A stretch of 64,000 nucleotides of DNA from Streptomyces sp. ITFR-21. GTDB taxonomy: Bacteria > Actinomycetota > Actinomycetes > Streptomycetales > Streptomycetaceae. Below are positions 44,713 to 53,067 of this stretch, one piece after another. A model generated the notes under the pieces. It was not told the DNA's origin, made no database searches, and worked only from the letters and a program-made list of their open reading frames with translations. The position numbers and the translations under genes are program-made. The stretch lies in assembly GCF_031844685.1 (NCBI RefSeq), contig NZ_CP134605.1:5081001-5145000 (forward strand), written 5' to 3'. The first letter of the stretch is position 1; each line of letters begins with the position of its first letter.

Positions 44713-45129
44713 GTGGAACCGGAGATTGCCGCTCTGGCAGCCTCGGCAAGCACCACCCTGGTTACGTTGCTGGCCACCGAAGTGTGGCAGCGTGTGCGGG
44801 AGGGTGCGGTCGCTCTGTGGAGCCGGGCCAGTCCGGAGCGAGCCGAGGCGGTCGGCGCCGAACTCGACGTCAGCCGGGCAGACCTGCTGGCCGCTCGGGC
44901 TGCCGGGGACATGGAGTCCGAGCGGGAACTGCACGCCGAGTGGCAGGGGCGGCTACGTCGGCTGATGGCGGCTGAGCCGACGGCGGTAGAGGACCTTCTG
45001 CGTTTCATGAACGAACTGGGCTCATTGGCGCCTGCCCCTTCCGCGCCGCGGATCCAATTGCGGGCCAGCGCCTCCGGGCACGGCCGTGTCTATCAAGCCG
45101 GTCGCGACCAGCACATCACCGAGACGTGA
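44713..45129 (+). CDS. Bell-like small helical effector candidate, pair B
   Basis: The 138-residue protein has a hydrophobic N-terminal helical region (PEIAALAASASTTLVTLLATEVWQRVREGAVALW), a charged helix with LAARAAGDMESERELHAEWQGRLRRLM, a Pro/Ser linker and the terminal motif GRVYQAGRDQHITET (DNA 45082-45126). The middle resembles LAARAASDLEFDAALESWRRRA of the pair-A protein. The GTG at 44713 follows GGAGG by seven bases. The stop overlaps the NLR start (GTGA), so the two proteins are made together. A membrane-targeting cell-death role is inferred from the layout. Confidence 0.7.
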   Translation: MEPEIAALAASASTTLVTLLATEVWQRVREGAVALWSRASPERAEAVGAELDVSRADLLAARAAGDMESERELHAEWQGRLRRLMAAEPTAVEDLLRFMNELGSLAPAPSAPRIQLRASASGHGRVYQAGRDQHITET

Positions 45130-47459
45130 CCGGGGACCCTGGCGCGAATCCCGCAGCACCCGATCTCTCCCCCCAGGGTCAGGCATTCGGAGAGGGCCGG
45201 GTCTACCAGGCGTCCGGCGATCAGGTGATCACCGAGACCCATCATCACTACCCGTCCGCGACCGCCTCCGGAGACGCACGACGCGTCGGCCCGGTCCCCT
45301 GGCCGGCTCCCGACTCGGTTCGCACGGCGCGAGCCGAACGCCCACCTCGGATCCTGCGCGACCGTCATGAAGTCTGTGCCGCGCTGCTGGTGGGTCTGAA
45401 CCGCGGCGGTGGTGATGTCCATGTCATCCACGGCATGGGAGGATCCGGCAAGACCTCCGTGGCGCTCTGGGCCTTCCACGAAGCGGTGAGCCATGGAATG
45501 GTCGGTCTGTGGGTGACCGCATCGGACCGGATGGCGCTGCGTGCCGCAATGCTCGCCGTCGCCGCCGACCGGGGCGCCGAGCCCTGGGAGCTCACCGCCG
45601 CTTACAACGGGCAGCGGGCCGCCGCCGACCTGGTCTGGCACTATCTGGACCGCTCCCCGCAGCCCTGGCTGCTCGTCATCGACAACGCCGACGATCCCGT
45701 GCTCCTGGACGAGGGGAGCTGGTTGCGCGCAAGCCCCGGTGGCACCGTTGTGGTCACCACTCGACGGGCCACCGCCGCCTTGTGGCGCGGCGCCGTCCTG
45801 CACCGCCTGGACGTCCTTCCCATCGAGGACGCCGCACAGGTGCTGCGCGACCTGGCCCCGGACGCGGGGGATCTGGGCCACGCCGAGGCGGTGGCGCGCC
45901 GTCTGGGATGCCTCCCGCTCGCGCTGAACCTGGCTGGCACCTACCTGTCCCGACAACTTCTGGAATCGTGGACGATGAGCGACTACCACGAGCGCTTACA
46001 GGACGACACCACTGGTCTGATCGACCAGGGCGCCGACGCACCGACCGGCGATTCGCGCCACCTGGTCTCGCGTACCTGGCAGATCACCCTAAACGCCCTC
46101 ACCGCCCAGGGCGTCCCCGAGGCCACGGGTCTGCTGCGCCTGCTGTCCTGCATGAGCCCCGACCCGCTGCCGCTGATGGTCCTCACGCCCGGCGCCGTCG
46201 CAGCCACCCCGCTGTACACCCTCGACCCTCCGCTGCGCGGCAACCAGGTGGAGGCGGCTCTCCGCGCGCTGCTCGACCACTCCCTTGCCGTGCTCCAGGA
46301 GCAGTCGAACGGTCCGCACAACGAGGCCGTGCGCTGTGTCCTAGTCCACGGTCTCATCCTGGACAGCGTCCACGCCGGCATCCCCCAGGAGCAGCGCCAC
46401 GTCTACCGGCGAGCAGCTGTCGATCTGCTCGCCGCCGCTCTGCGGACGGCAAGCGGATCAATTGCGGGGCCGACGCAGCTGCTACGCCTCATCTCACCGC
46501 ACATCACGGCCCTCCTCCACCGCGCGGACCCGGCCACCGCCGAACGCCTCGTAACGCTGGCACTGTCGGCCACCCGGAGCATCCGCGACGCAGGCGACTA
46601 CGGGGCGGCCCTCGCCATGGCCACACTGGCGGCTTCGACATCCGTGCGGTACCAGGGCGATGGTCACCCCGCCGCCTTGGCCGCACAGCACGAACAAGGC
46701 GATCTTCTCCGCCGTCTGGGCAAGCTCGACCAAGCCGAACAGCTTCTGCGCCAGGTCCACGGGCAGCGCTCCCACGTCCTGGGACCCGATCACCCGGACA
46801 CCCTGCAGACCGCGGCGATCCTCAGCCAGCCCCTGTACCTCCTGGGCCGACACGACGAGAGCCTCAGTTGGCTGCACCAGGCCATCGAAGGACAGCGGCG
46901 GGTTCTCGGCGATGACCACGAGGAGACTTTGCGCAGCCGCGCGCTGATCCTCGAATTCCTTGTCGACGCCGGTCACAGCGAGGAGTTCACCCGGGAGGGC
47001 CCGGCCACCGTCGGCGCCTGCGAGCGCCACCTCGGTCCCGACCATCCGGTCACGGTCATCGCGTACAGCAACTACGCCTACGGCCTGCTCCACACCGGAA
47101 GCCCGGAAGGCGCGGAGGCCGCGGCCCGCACCGCGCTGGCCGCCCGTATCCGCCTGCACGGCCCGGAACACCCCCTGGTCTACTCCGCAACGCTCGTCCT
47201 GAGCTGGGCGCTGATGCTCCGTGGCACCCACGGCGAAGCCGTCGGGATGATGCGCGAGGCCGTCCAAGGGCGCGAGCGCCTCCTTGGACACGATCACCCG
47301 CTGTCAGTGAAGGCCCGCGTCCTCCTCGCCGAAAGGCTCATCGCCGCGGGCCGGAACGATGAGGGTCGTCAACTGATCCACACCGACTACGCGGAAGCGG
47401 AACGCATTTACGGAGTGGAAGATCCTGATCTGATCCGCATCCGTGCACTCGAGGCCTGA
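45126..47459 (+). CDS. NLR-like NB-ARC/TPR ATPase, pair B, with a TTA codon
   Basis: The 777-residue protein begins with a disordered leader containing GRVYQASGDQVITET (DNA 45195-45239), almost the same as the C-terminus of its small partner. An NB-ARC domain follows with Walker A IHGMGGSGKTSVALWAF (~residue 105) and Walker B PWLLVIDNADD, then CLPLALNLAGTYL. Kinesin-light-chain-type TPRs with LGPDHPDTL-like repeats make up the C-terminal half. Codon 291 (45996-45998) is TTA in frame, so translation may depend on the bldA tRNA. NB-ARC/TPR proteins of this kind are associated with signalling or phage defence; the trigger is unknown. Confidence 0.86.
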   Translation: MTGDPGANPAAPDLSPQGQAFGEGRVYQASGDQVITETHHHYPSATASGDARRVGPVPWPAPDSVRTARAERPPRILRDRHEVCAALLVGLNRGGGDVHVIHGMGGSGKTSVALWAFHEAVSHGMVGLWVTASDRMALRAAMLAVAADRGAEPWELTAAYNGQRAAADLVWHYLDRSPQPWLLVIDNADDPVLLDEGSWLRASPGGTVVVTTRRATAALWRGAVLHRLDVLPIEDAAQVLRDLAPDAGDLGHAEAVARRLGCLPLALNLAGTYLSRQLLESWTMSDYHERLQDDTTGLIDQGADAPTGDSRHLVSRTWQITLNALTAQGVPEATGLLRLLSCMSPDPLPLMVLTPGAVAATPLYTLDPPLRGNQVEAALRALLDHSLAVLQEQSNGPHNEAVRCVLVHGLILDSVHAGIPQEQRHVYRRAAVDLLAAALRTASGSIAGPTQLLRLISPHITALLHRADPATAERLVTLALSATRSIRDAGDYGAALAMATLAASTSVRYQGDGHPAALAAQHEQGDLLRRLGKLDQAEQLLRQVHGQRSHVLGPDHPDTLQTAAILSQPLYLLGRHDESLSWLHQAIEGQRRVLGDDHEETLRSRALILEFLVDAGHSEEFTREGPATVGACERHLGPDHPVTVIAYSNYAYGLLHTGSPEGAEAAARTALAARIRLHGPEHPLVYSATLVLSWALMLRGTHGEAVGMMREAVQGRERLLGHDHPLSVKARVLLAERLIAAGRNDEGRQLIHTDYAEAERIYGVEDPDLIRIRALEA

Positions 47460-47477
47460 TCGAGGTTTCGTCTCCCG

Positions 47478-47766
47478 TCGTACCGACGCCGCCCGCCGCT
47501 GCGCGGCCGAGCTCGGCGCGCGTGCGCACACCTCCGGCGACCGCGTGGTCGTCGGTCCGGGCGGCCGGGGGCGGCGCGCCCTCGCCCGCGGCTTGACCCA
47601 CGTCATCCAGCGGCGCGGTGGTCCTGTCCCGGGCACTCCGACGGGTGGCGGGGTGGGGGTCTCCGGCCCCGCAGGCGTTTTCGAACGCGCCTCCGCGATG
47701 CACATCCACCGGCATCTGGTGTGTTCGCGGCGTGGGAACGTCAGTGGCTCCGTGAGCCGGCCATGA
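47478..47766 (+). pseudogene. DUF4157 domain remnant, copy 2
   Basis: The frame reads DAARRCAAELGARAHTSGDRVVVG...LARGLTHVIQRRGGPVPG and continues TPTGGGVGVSGPAGVFERAS, the usual DUF4157 continuation that copy 1 lacks. The zinc motif HE is replaced by RG, as in copy 1. The fragment begins 18 bases after the NLR stop with no plausible start, and the last ~20 codons lose similarity. It is a decayed piece of an eCIS- or toxin-type gene. Confidence 0.68.
47487..47634. repeat. Perfect 148-bp direct repeat, copy 2
   Basis: Identical to 41060-41207; the copies are 6427 bases apart. This copy extends further into DUF4157 sequence, so it is nearer the ancestral form. Confidence 0.92.
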
Positions 47767-48162
47767 CGTGCGGTCGGTTCCGCGGAGTCGGCACAGCATC
47801 CTTGCGTTCGCGGTGAGGCGGATTGCGGTCTCCGGGGACGGGAGGACGCCCCAGGGCCGGCGTATTCGAAAAAGTTGGCGGGAATTTCCCACCTACCGTG
47901 TGCGGGCCCGGTCGGCCTTCTCTCTGCAAGGCGCGCCCCGACTTCGGTGTGGCGCTCCGTGGCGGCTTGGCCACGCCTTTTAGCTGCGTACGGCTGTTCG
48001 GAATTTTTTCGGACAACCGAAAGGAGTCATTCCGGCTCCTTTCGCGTCGATATCAGTGTGCAGTGAAAACAACGGCGTTGGGCGGCCGGCCGGGCAGTGC
48101 CGGCGCCGGTGGAGCGATCGGGGCTGCCGCCCTGCGGCCTCGTCCGGAGAAGGGGAACCCTT
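47767..48162. other. Intergenic region before the secreted protein gene, with a hairpin
   Basis: No gene is recognised. The composition is AT-richer than average (attcgaaaaagttggcgggaattt; gaattttttcgg), suggesting promoters for the secreted-protein gene. A perfect 9-base stem, CGAAAGGAG (48018-48026) with CTCCTTTCG (48036-48044), encloses an AGGAG sequence and lies about 120 bases before the start. It could be a leader structure or a terminator of something upstream. Confidence 0.4.
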
Positions 48163-48984
48163 ATGTATCTCGGCAAGCTCGTACGGCGTGGCGTCATCGG
48201 CGGAGTTCTCGGGCTCGCCGCTACGGTGCTGCCCGCCGCGGCGGCGGCGCCCAGCGGCTGGCATGGCCTGGACGCCCGGGTGGACAGCGGTACCGGGCTG
48301 GCGGCCTGCGTGAGCCGGGCCCACCAGATGCGTCCCGGCGGCTGGACGTGTGTCGGTGGGACGCTGCGGGTGACGGTCGACGGCGGAGGGCAGGCGGTGG
48401 ACCGTACGTACACCGTGGTAGGGGACACGGCCGTCGTCACCGCCGCGCCGGCGACGGCCGCAGCGCGGGACGACTACGACTCCTGGTGCGAGAACGGCTC
48501 GATCTGCGCCCGCAAGATCAACGCGTACACCTCGGAGGTCAAGGGCAACGCCGCCTACGGCGACGGCCACGGCGTCATCGGGACCTTTGACATCGTGTAC
48601 CGCCAGAGTTTCGACGGGAAGCGCCCGCGCTGGCGGACCCTGCTCGACTGGGACACCGGTCCGCAGATCAACCCCGGTGCCTGGACCAACAACTGCCGGA
48701 TCAACATCTCCGGCAAGGCCGACGGGTACTGCGGCAGGAACCCCGTCCATCTCAACACCATCGACCGGGCGCACACCCGTGCCTGGTGGCCCAGCAGCAC
48801 CCGCTACGAGTACAACGACCAGCCGCTCAAGGACGCCCGCAAATACCACGACGACGGCTACGGGGAGTTCGTCGCCTTCGGGCACAAGCCGCTCTTCAAG
48901 GCGGGCGTGCTGCACACCGGCCGCTGGAGCAAGTGCAACACTCGCACGGGCTGCCAGTACTACCAGGTGCCCTGGCGTCCTTGA
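48163..48984 (+). CDS. Secreted protein of unknown function
   Basis: The 273-residue protein has a signal peptide (MYLGKLVRRGVIGGVLGLAATVLPAAAAAP, cleavage near residue 28). The mature part has about eight cysteines, probably disulphide-linked (for example LAACVS, WTCVGG, SWCENGSICAR, NNCR, GYCGRN, SKCNTRTGCQYY), and many aromatic residues. Several stretches (YRQSFDGKRPRWRTLLDWDTG, HLNTIDRAHTRAWWPSSTRYEYND) look like a folded extracellular domain, but I recognise no family. The ATG at 48163 follows AGAAGGGGAA. It stands at the right end of the accessory region. Confidence 0.75.
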   Translation: MYLGKLVRRGVIGGVLGLAATVLPAAAAAPSGWHGLDARVDSGTGLAACVSRAHQMRPGGWTCVGGTLRVTVDGGGQAVDRTYTVVGDTAVVTAAPATAAARDDYDSWCENGSICARKINAYTSEVKGNAAYGDGHGVIGTFDIVYRQSFDGKRPRWRTLLDWDTGPQINPGAWTNNCRINISGKADGYCGRNPVHLNTIDRAHTRAWWPSSTRYEYNDQPLKDARKYHDDGYGEFVAFGHKPLFKAGVLHTGRWSKCNTRTGCQYYQVPWRP

Positions 48985-48985
48985 G

Positions 48986-49507
48986 TCAGCGGCTCCCGGT
49001 GACGCGCCCGGTCAGCGAGGCCATCACCTCGCCGCACAGGTCCACGAACGCGGCGGACAGGCGCTGTTCGACGCCGCGCCGGTCCGCGGCCTCGCAGAGG
49101 TGGTCGAGGACCGCGTCCAGGTCGTCGAAGCCGGACGGCGGGCGGAGCAGCCACACCCGGCCGGCCGGGCGGGCGGGAACTCCGACGGCGGCCAGGTCGG
49201 CGTTGGCGTCGCTCTCCAGCACCGCGAGGTCGTCCGGGGACAGCGGGTCGCACCGCACACCGGTGATCCGCCCCGCGGCGTCGGTGCGGGTCTCCACGGC
49301 CCACCGGGTGGACCGGTCGGGTACCCACACACGGTCGTCCTCGGGCCACACGTAGGGCAGGAACACCCACAGGGGGGCCTGCGGCGCGGGCTCCCAGCCG
49401 AATTCGGCGAGCTCTCTGACCTCGGGCAGCCGGTCCGGCTCCAGCTCGGTGCGCGAGGTCCTGCGCAGTGCCGCGGGGTGTGGTTGTCCGGCTTCGTCCC
49501 ATCCCAT
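48986..49507 (-). CDS. Conserved hypothetical protein
   Basis: The 173-residue product has a Trp-rich beta-like first half (FGWEPAPQAPLWVFLPYVWPEDDRVWVPD, WAVETRTDAAGRITGVRCDPLSPDDLAVLE) and a helical end (FDDLDAVLDHLCEAADRRGVEQRLSAAFVDLCGEVMASL). No known domain was recognised. It is convergent with the secreted-protein gene (stops one base apart), and lies just downstream of nucS on the same strand with a 61-base gap. Confidence 0.7.
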   Translation of the reverse strand: MGWDEAGQPHPAALRRTSRTELEPDRLPEVRELAEFGWEPAPQAPLWVFLPYVWPEDDRVWVPDRSTRWAVETRTDAAGRITGVRCDPLSPDDLAVLESDANADLAAVGVPARPAGRVWLLRPPSGFDDLDAVLDHLCEAADRRGVEQRLSAAFVDLCGEVMASLTGRVTGSR

Positions 49508-49568
49508 GGGGATCAGCCTACGGTACGGTCCGGCCGGACGCCTTCGTCGCCGGGCGGACGCTCCGGCC

Positions 49569-50345
49569 TCAGAACAGCCGGTCCTCCGCCTTGTCGATAC
49601 CGCGCAGTTCGTCGTAGTCGAGGACCACGCACCGGATGCCGCGGTCCTCGGCGAGGGTGCGGGCCTGCGGGGCGATGCTCTGGGCCGCGAGGACGCCGCC
49701 GACGGGCGCGAGCGTCGAGTCCCGGTTCAGGTACTCCAGGTAGCGCGTGAGCTGCTCCACGCCGTCGATCGTGGCACGGCGCTTGATCTCCACCGCCCAG
49801 TGCCGCGGCCGGGCGGAAGCGGTGGCCCTCTCGGCGGCCTTTCCGGTGTCCGGCCCGTCGAAGCCGCCGCCGGGCTCGATCCCGATGGTGACGGTGCCGG
49901 CGGTGGTGCCGGCGGTGGTGCCGGCGGCGTCCCGGCAGAGGATGTCCACCGGACCGATGGCGGTGGGGTACTCGCGGCGGACGAGGGTCCAGCCCTTGCC
50001 GAGGACCTCCATCCGGTCGGCGAGGAGCTCCTGGAGGTGGGCCTCCACGCCGTCCTTGACCAGTCCCGGGTCGACGCCGAGTTCGTGGGAGGAGTCGTGC
50101 AGTATCTCCTCGATGGTGATGATCAGTTGCTCGCCGGCCTTGTTGGTGACCGTCCAGAGGTTGTCCTCGGTCTCCTTGAACGAGCAGGGCGGGGACATCC
50201 AGTTGAGCGGTTTGTAGGCGCGGTCGTCGGCGTGCACCGACAGGCTTCCGTCGGCCTTGATCAGCAACAGCCGGGTGGCTGAGGGGAGATGGGCGGAGAG
50301 CCGGCCCGCGTAGTCGACGGAGCAGCGGGCGATCACGAGGCGCAT
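49569..50345 (-). CDS. nucS: Mismatch-specific endonuclease NucS/EndoMS
   Basis: NucS cleaves both strands at mismatches and carries non-canonical mismatch repair in actinobacteria that lack MutS/MutL. The 258-residue protein has the N-terminal beta-sandwich (RLVIARCSVDYAGRLSAHLP) and the C-terminal PD-(D/E)xK nuclease with Asp in IGPVDILCRD and AVEIKRRATIDGVEQLTRYLEYLNRD, ending in GIDKAEDRLF. Between the catalytic strands (about residues 136-180) there is a Gly/Thr/Ala-rich insertion (AAGTTAGTTAGT...) that I do not expect in the usual ~220-residue enzyme. The ATG at 50345 fits family length. Confidence 0.92.
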   Translation of the reverse strand: MRLVIARCSVDYAGRLSAHLPSATRLLLIKADGSLSVHADDRAYKPLNWMSPPCSFKETEDNLWTVTNKAGEQLIITIEEILHDSSHELGVDPGLVKDGVEAHLQELLADRMEVLGKGWTLVRREYPTAIGPVDILCRDAAGTTAGTTAGTVTIGIEPGGGFDGPDTGKAAERATASARPRHWAVEIKRRATIDGVEQLTRYLEYLNRDSTLAPVGGVLAAQSIAPQARTLAEDRGIRCVVLDYDELRGIDKAEDRLF

Positions 50346-50818
50346 GGACGGCAACGCTACTCGACCCCGCGCCCCCCGCGCGATTTCCCCGTCGTCCGGC
50401 CCGCCCGCCGCATCCGCCACCGGCGCCGCACGGGCGGACCCCGGCACCGTCCGACGGACCCGACAGGTGCCGACGGGCGCCGAGCGACGCCGACGGGCGC
50501 CGGGGGGCGCTGACGGGAACGGCCGGCAGCACCGGCCCGGCCGGCCCGGACCGGCGGAACGTACGGGTCCGGTCGGCCGGAGACCGCCGGACCCGAACGA
50601 CTTGGGCCGACCCCGGGCGTCGGATGAAGAATGGCTGGTTGTGGGCGTCCGCTCCTGGTGCGCGCGCCGCGCGGGCGCCTACGGTTGGGGGCCCGAGGGG
50701 CAGGGTGCGGCGGTCGCCGGAAGCCGGCTCCCCGGAGCCCATTCCTCCATGGCCATCCAGGCATGGGGGGTGTACGCCCAGACCCCTTTCCTCAGAGGGG
50801 GTCATGAGAGGAGTACCC
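50346..50818. promoter_or_regulatory. Divergent promoter region between nucS and the SCO5389-family gene
   Basis: No gene is seen in these 473 bases. The first half is GC-rich with reiterated GACGGGCGCCG-like units (50470-50515). The second half leads to the SCO5389-family gene and includes a hairpin GACCCC (50781-50786) / GGGGTC (50798-50803) ending 15 bases before the ATG and touching the ribosome site AGAGGAG. That hairpin could influence initiation. Confidence 0.4.
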
Positions 50819-51211
50819 ATGTCGCTCGACGTCTCACCGGCCCTTCTCGAAAAGGCCGAGCGAGGCGAGGTCGACGAGCAGGAGTTCGTCGACTGCGTCC
50901 GGACGTCCCTCCCGTACGCCTGGGAGATGATCAGCTCGCTGGTGGTGCAGCTCAAGGTCGACGGGGGGGAGTTCGCCGACAACCAGGTCCCGCCGCCGAG
51001 CGAGAAGGAGCGGGGCCAGCTGCTGCGCGCACTGGCGAGCGATGCGATACGCGGCGCGCTTCAGCGCCACTTCGGGGTGCGGCTGGCCTTCCAGAACTGT
51101 CACCGGGTCGCGGTGTTCCCGGTGGACCCGGCGGTGGACGAGGGCTACCGCACCTTCACCTCGGTCCGTTCCCAACTGCTCAACCAGTCTCCGGAGCTGC
51201 GGGACTGCTGA
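50819..51211 (+). CDS. SCO5389-family protein
   Basis: The 130-residue protein (SLDVSPALLEKAERGEVDEQEFVDCVRTSLPYAWEMISSLVVQLK) matches my memory of a highly conserved streptomycete family named after SCO5389. It has no enzymatic motif and no membrane segment; helices dominate. The ATG at 50819 follows AGAGGAG with ideal spacing. It lies between nucS and the ABC/filP/scy group, as in S. coelicolor. The function is unknown. Confidence 0.85.
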   Translation: MSLDVSPALLEKAERGEVDEQEFVDCVRTSLPYAWEMISSLVVQLKVDGGEFADNQVPPPSEKERGQLLRALASDAIRGALQRHFGVRLAFQNCHRVAVFPVDPAVDEGYRTFTSVRSQLLNQSPELRDC

Positions 51212-51343
51212 GTCCGCCGCGGCCAGCGGCGGCCCAGCGGTGACACCGGTGCCCACCGGGCTGTGAACGACCAGTGACGATCAACGGCGGTCCGCATCAC
51301 CAGGCGTGCTCCCGAAACCGACACCCCACCAGTCCGCACCGGA

Positions 51344-52366
51344 TCAGGCCAGTTCCGGGAGTACGTCACCGCCCAGCCGGGTCACGTTCTCCATTGTCGC
51401 GTCGAAGTCGCCGGACCCCTCGGCCAGCAGCGCGAAGCGCGTGATGCCGGTGGCCGCCGCGGTCGCCGCGAGCCGGTCGGCGCACAGCCGTGGCGGCCCC
51501 ACCGGGTGCAGCGAGCACAGGAAATCGGTGTAGTCGAGCGGATCGCGCATCGTCCGTGGCTTGCCGTCGTACGTGCGGTGCGCCGACAGCCCCTGCCGGA
51601 ACCAGCCGGGCATCGCCCTGCGCAGGATCTCGGCCGCGTCGAGCCGGGTGTCGGCGATCTGGACCACGCCCGCCGACACATGGTCCGCGGCGGCCACCGC
51701 GTCGGGGGAGTGCCCGGCGGCCAGCGCGGTGCGCCGCCACAGCCCGACCATGCCCGCCTTTTCCTCGTCGCCGCAGTGCATGCCCAGCAGCATCGGCAGC
51801 CCGCGCTCGGCGGCCAGCCGGACGGAGTCCGGCGACGTGCAGGCGACCACCACCGGCGGCGGACCGCCGCCGAGCTCGTCGGGACGCGGTACCACCGCCA
51901 CCGGCGGGAAGGCGTACCGCGGGCCGTCCGCGCCGACCGCCGGTTCGCGCAGCCAGCGCAGCAGCAGGTCGAGCGACTCGGGGAAGCCGCTCTCGAAGGC
52001 GGCGAGACCGGTGCCGAAGACCTTCAGATCCAGCCAGGGTCCGCCGCGCCCCACGCCCAGCGTGAACCGGCCGCCGGACACCAGGTGCAGCAGCGTGGCC
52101 TGCTCGCCGAGCGCCACCGGGTGCGCGGTTGACAGCACGCTCACCGCGGTGCCCACCCCGATCCTGGACGTGCGGCCCAGCAGTACACCCGCGAGGGTGA
52201 CCGCCGACGGGCAGACGCCGTACGGCACGAAGTGGTGTTCGGCCAGCCACACCGCGTCCAGGCCGGCGCTCTCCACCACCTCCGCCGTGCGTATCGACCG
52301 GCGCAGCGCCTCGGCCGCGCTCTGCCCCGGGAACTGGGCCGCGAGAACGAATGTCCCCACCCGCAT
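51344..52366 (-). CDS. LLM-class flavin-dependent oxidoreductase
   Basis: A bacterial luciferase-like TIM-barrel monooxygenase of 340 residues, with GLDAVWLAEHHFVPYGVCPSA, TSRIGVGTAVSVLSTAHPVALGEQATLLHLVSGGRFTLGVGRGG and the later DSVRLAAERGLPMLLG. It probably uses FMNH2 or F420. The substrate is not predictable. The ATG at 52366 follows AGGAGGGAG. It stands alone, divergent from the next gene to the right. Confidence 0.88.
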   Translation of the reverse strand: MRVGTFVLAAQFPGQSAAEALRRSIRTAEVVESAGLDAVWLAEHHFVPYGVCPSAVTLAGVLLGRTSRIGVGTAVSVLSTAHPVALGEQATLLHLVSGGRFTLGVGRGGPWLDLKVFGTGLAAFESGFPESLDLLLRWLREPAVGADGPRYAFPPVAVVPRPDELGGGPPPVVVACTSPDSVRLAAERGLPMLLGMHCGDEEKAGMVGLWRRTALAAGHSPDAVAAADHVSAGVVQIADTRLDAAEILRRAMPGWFRQGLSAHRTYDGKPRTMRDPLDYTDFLCSLHPVGPPRLCADRLAATAAATGITRFALLAEGSGDFDATMENVTRLGGDVLPELA

Positions 52367-52593
52367 CGCTCACTCCCTCCTGCTCTCTCCTGCTCCGATT
52401 CCGCTGATCCGCCGACGGCTCTGGTCCGTCTAACGCCTGGCACGTGCCTAAGGCACGCCCGTCGGCTGCCGTTCTGATGACTTTCTGATGTCGTACCGGA
52501 TATCTGTCGGTGTCGTGCTGTTCAGCCGGCGGGGCGTGGGCCCGTACCCTGGACGGCGAGTCCGTGCCGCCCAGAAGAGCGCGAGGTGCGCCC

Positions 52594-52932
52594 ATGTCAC
52601 CGCGTCGAAACCACCCCCAGGGCGCCGGCCGCTCCGACGCCGGCCGGGGCGGCCCGGACGACTCGGAGCGCGAGTCGGGCTTCGGCTACGGCGGCACCGA
52701 GGAGTGGCAGGGCGAGGAGTGGATCGTCCGGCCGATCGCCGGCAGCGCCTCGGCCAAGCACTACCGCTGCCCCGGCTGCGACCAGGAGATCCCACCGGGC
52801 GTCGGCCATGTGGTGGCCTGGCGCGAGTACGGGGGAGTGGACGACCGGCGGCACTGGCACCGTGCCTGCTGGAACGCGAAGGACCGCCGCACCAGCAAGG
52901 TGCGGCGGTCCCGCAACGCGCCCCGGTACTGA
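52594..52932 (+). CDS. Small conserved protein with a possible zinc site
   Basis: The 112-residue protein has a disordered basic/acidic N-terminus and a C-terminal module with HYRCPGCDQEIPPGVGHVVAWREYGG...RRHWHRACW, a CxxC...H...HxxxC arrangement suggesting a single zinc site. The end KDRRTSKVRRSRNAPRY is basic. Homologues in Streptomyces are often labelled ATP/GTP-binding, but I see no P-loop. The ATG at 52594 follows GCGAGGTG. The function is unknown; nucleic-acid binding is possible. Confidence 0.75.
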   Translation: MSPRRNHPQGAGRSDAGRGGPDDSERESGFGYGGTEEWQGEEWIVRPIAGSASAKHYRCPGCDQEIPPGVGHVVAWREYGGVDDRRHWHRACWNAKDRRTSKVRRSRNAPRY

Positions 52933-53067
52933 GCCGGTGCGGAACCGCCGCCGCGCCGGTGCCCAGCCCGTGTCCGGCCGGCTGGTCGCCCGCTGATCCC
53001 CTGCCGGCCGACTGCCGGCCGCCCGCTGATCCCGTAGGGAGCGATGTCCCGGGCCGGGGGCGCCCGC

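Noticed and set aside
32376..48162. Integrative element with integrase and att sites bounding the accessory region
   Set aside because: I found no integrase, excisionase, tRNA gene or flanking direct repeat. The 633-bp and 148-bp repeats are internal to the region, so integration by a site-specific element is not supported.
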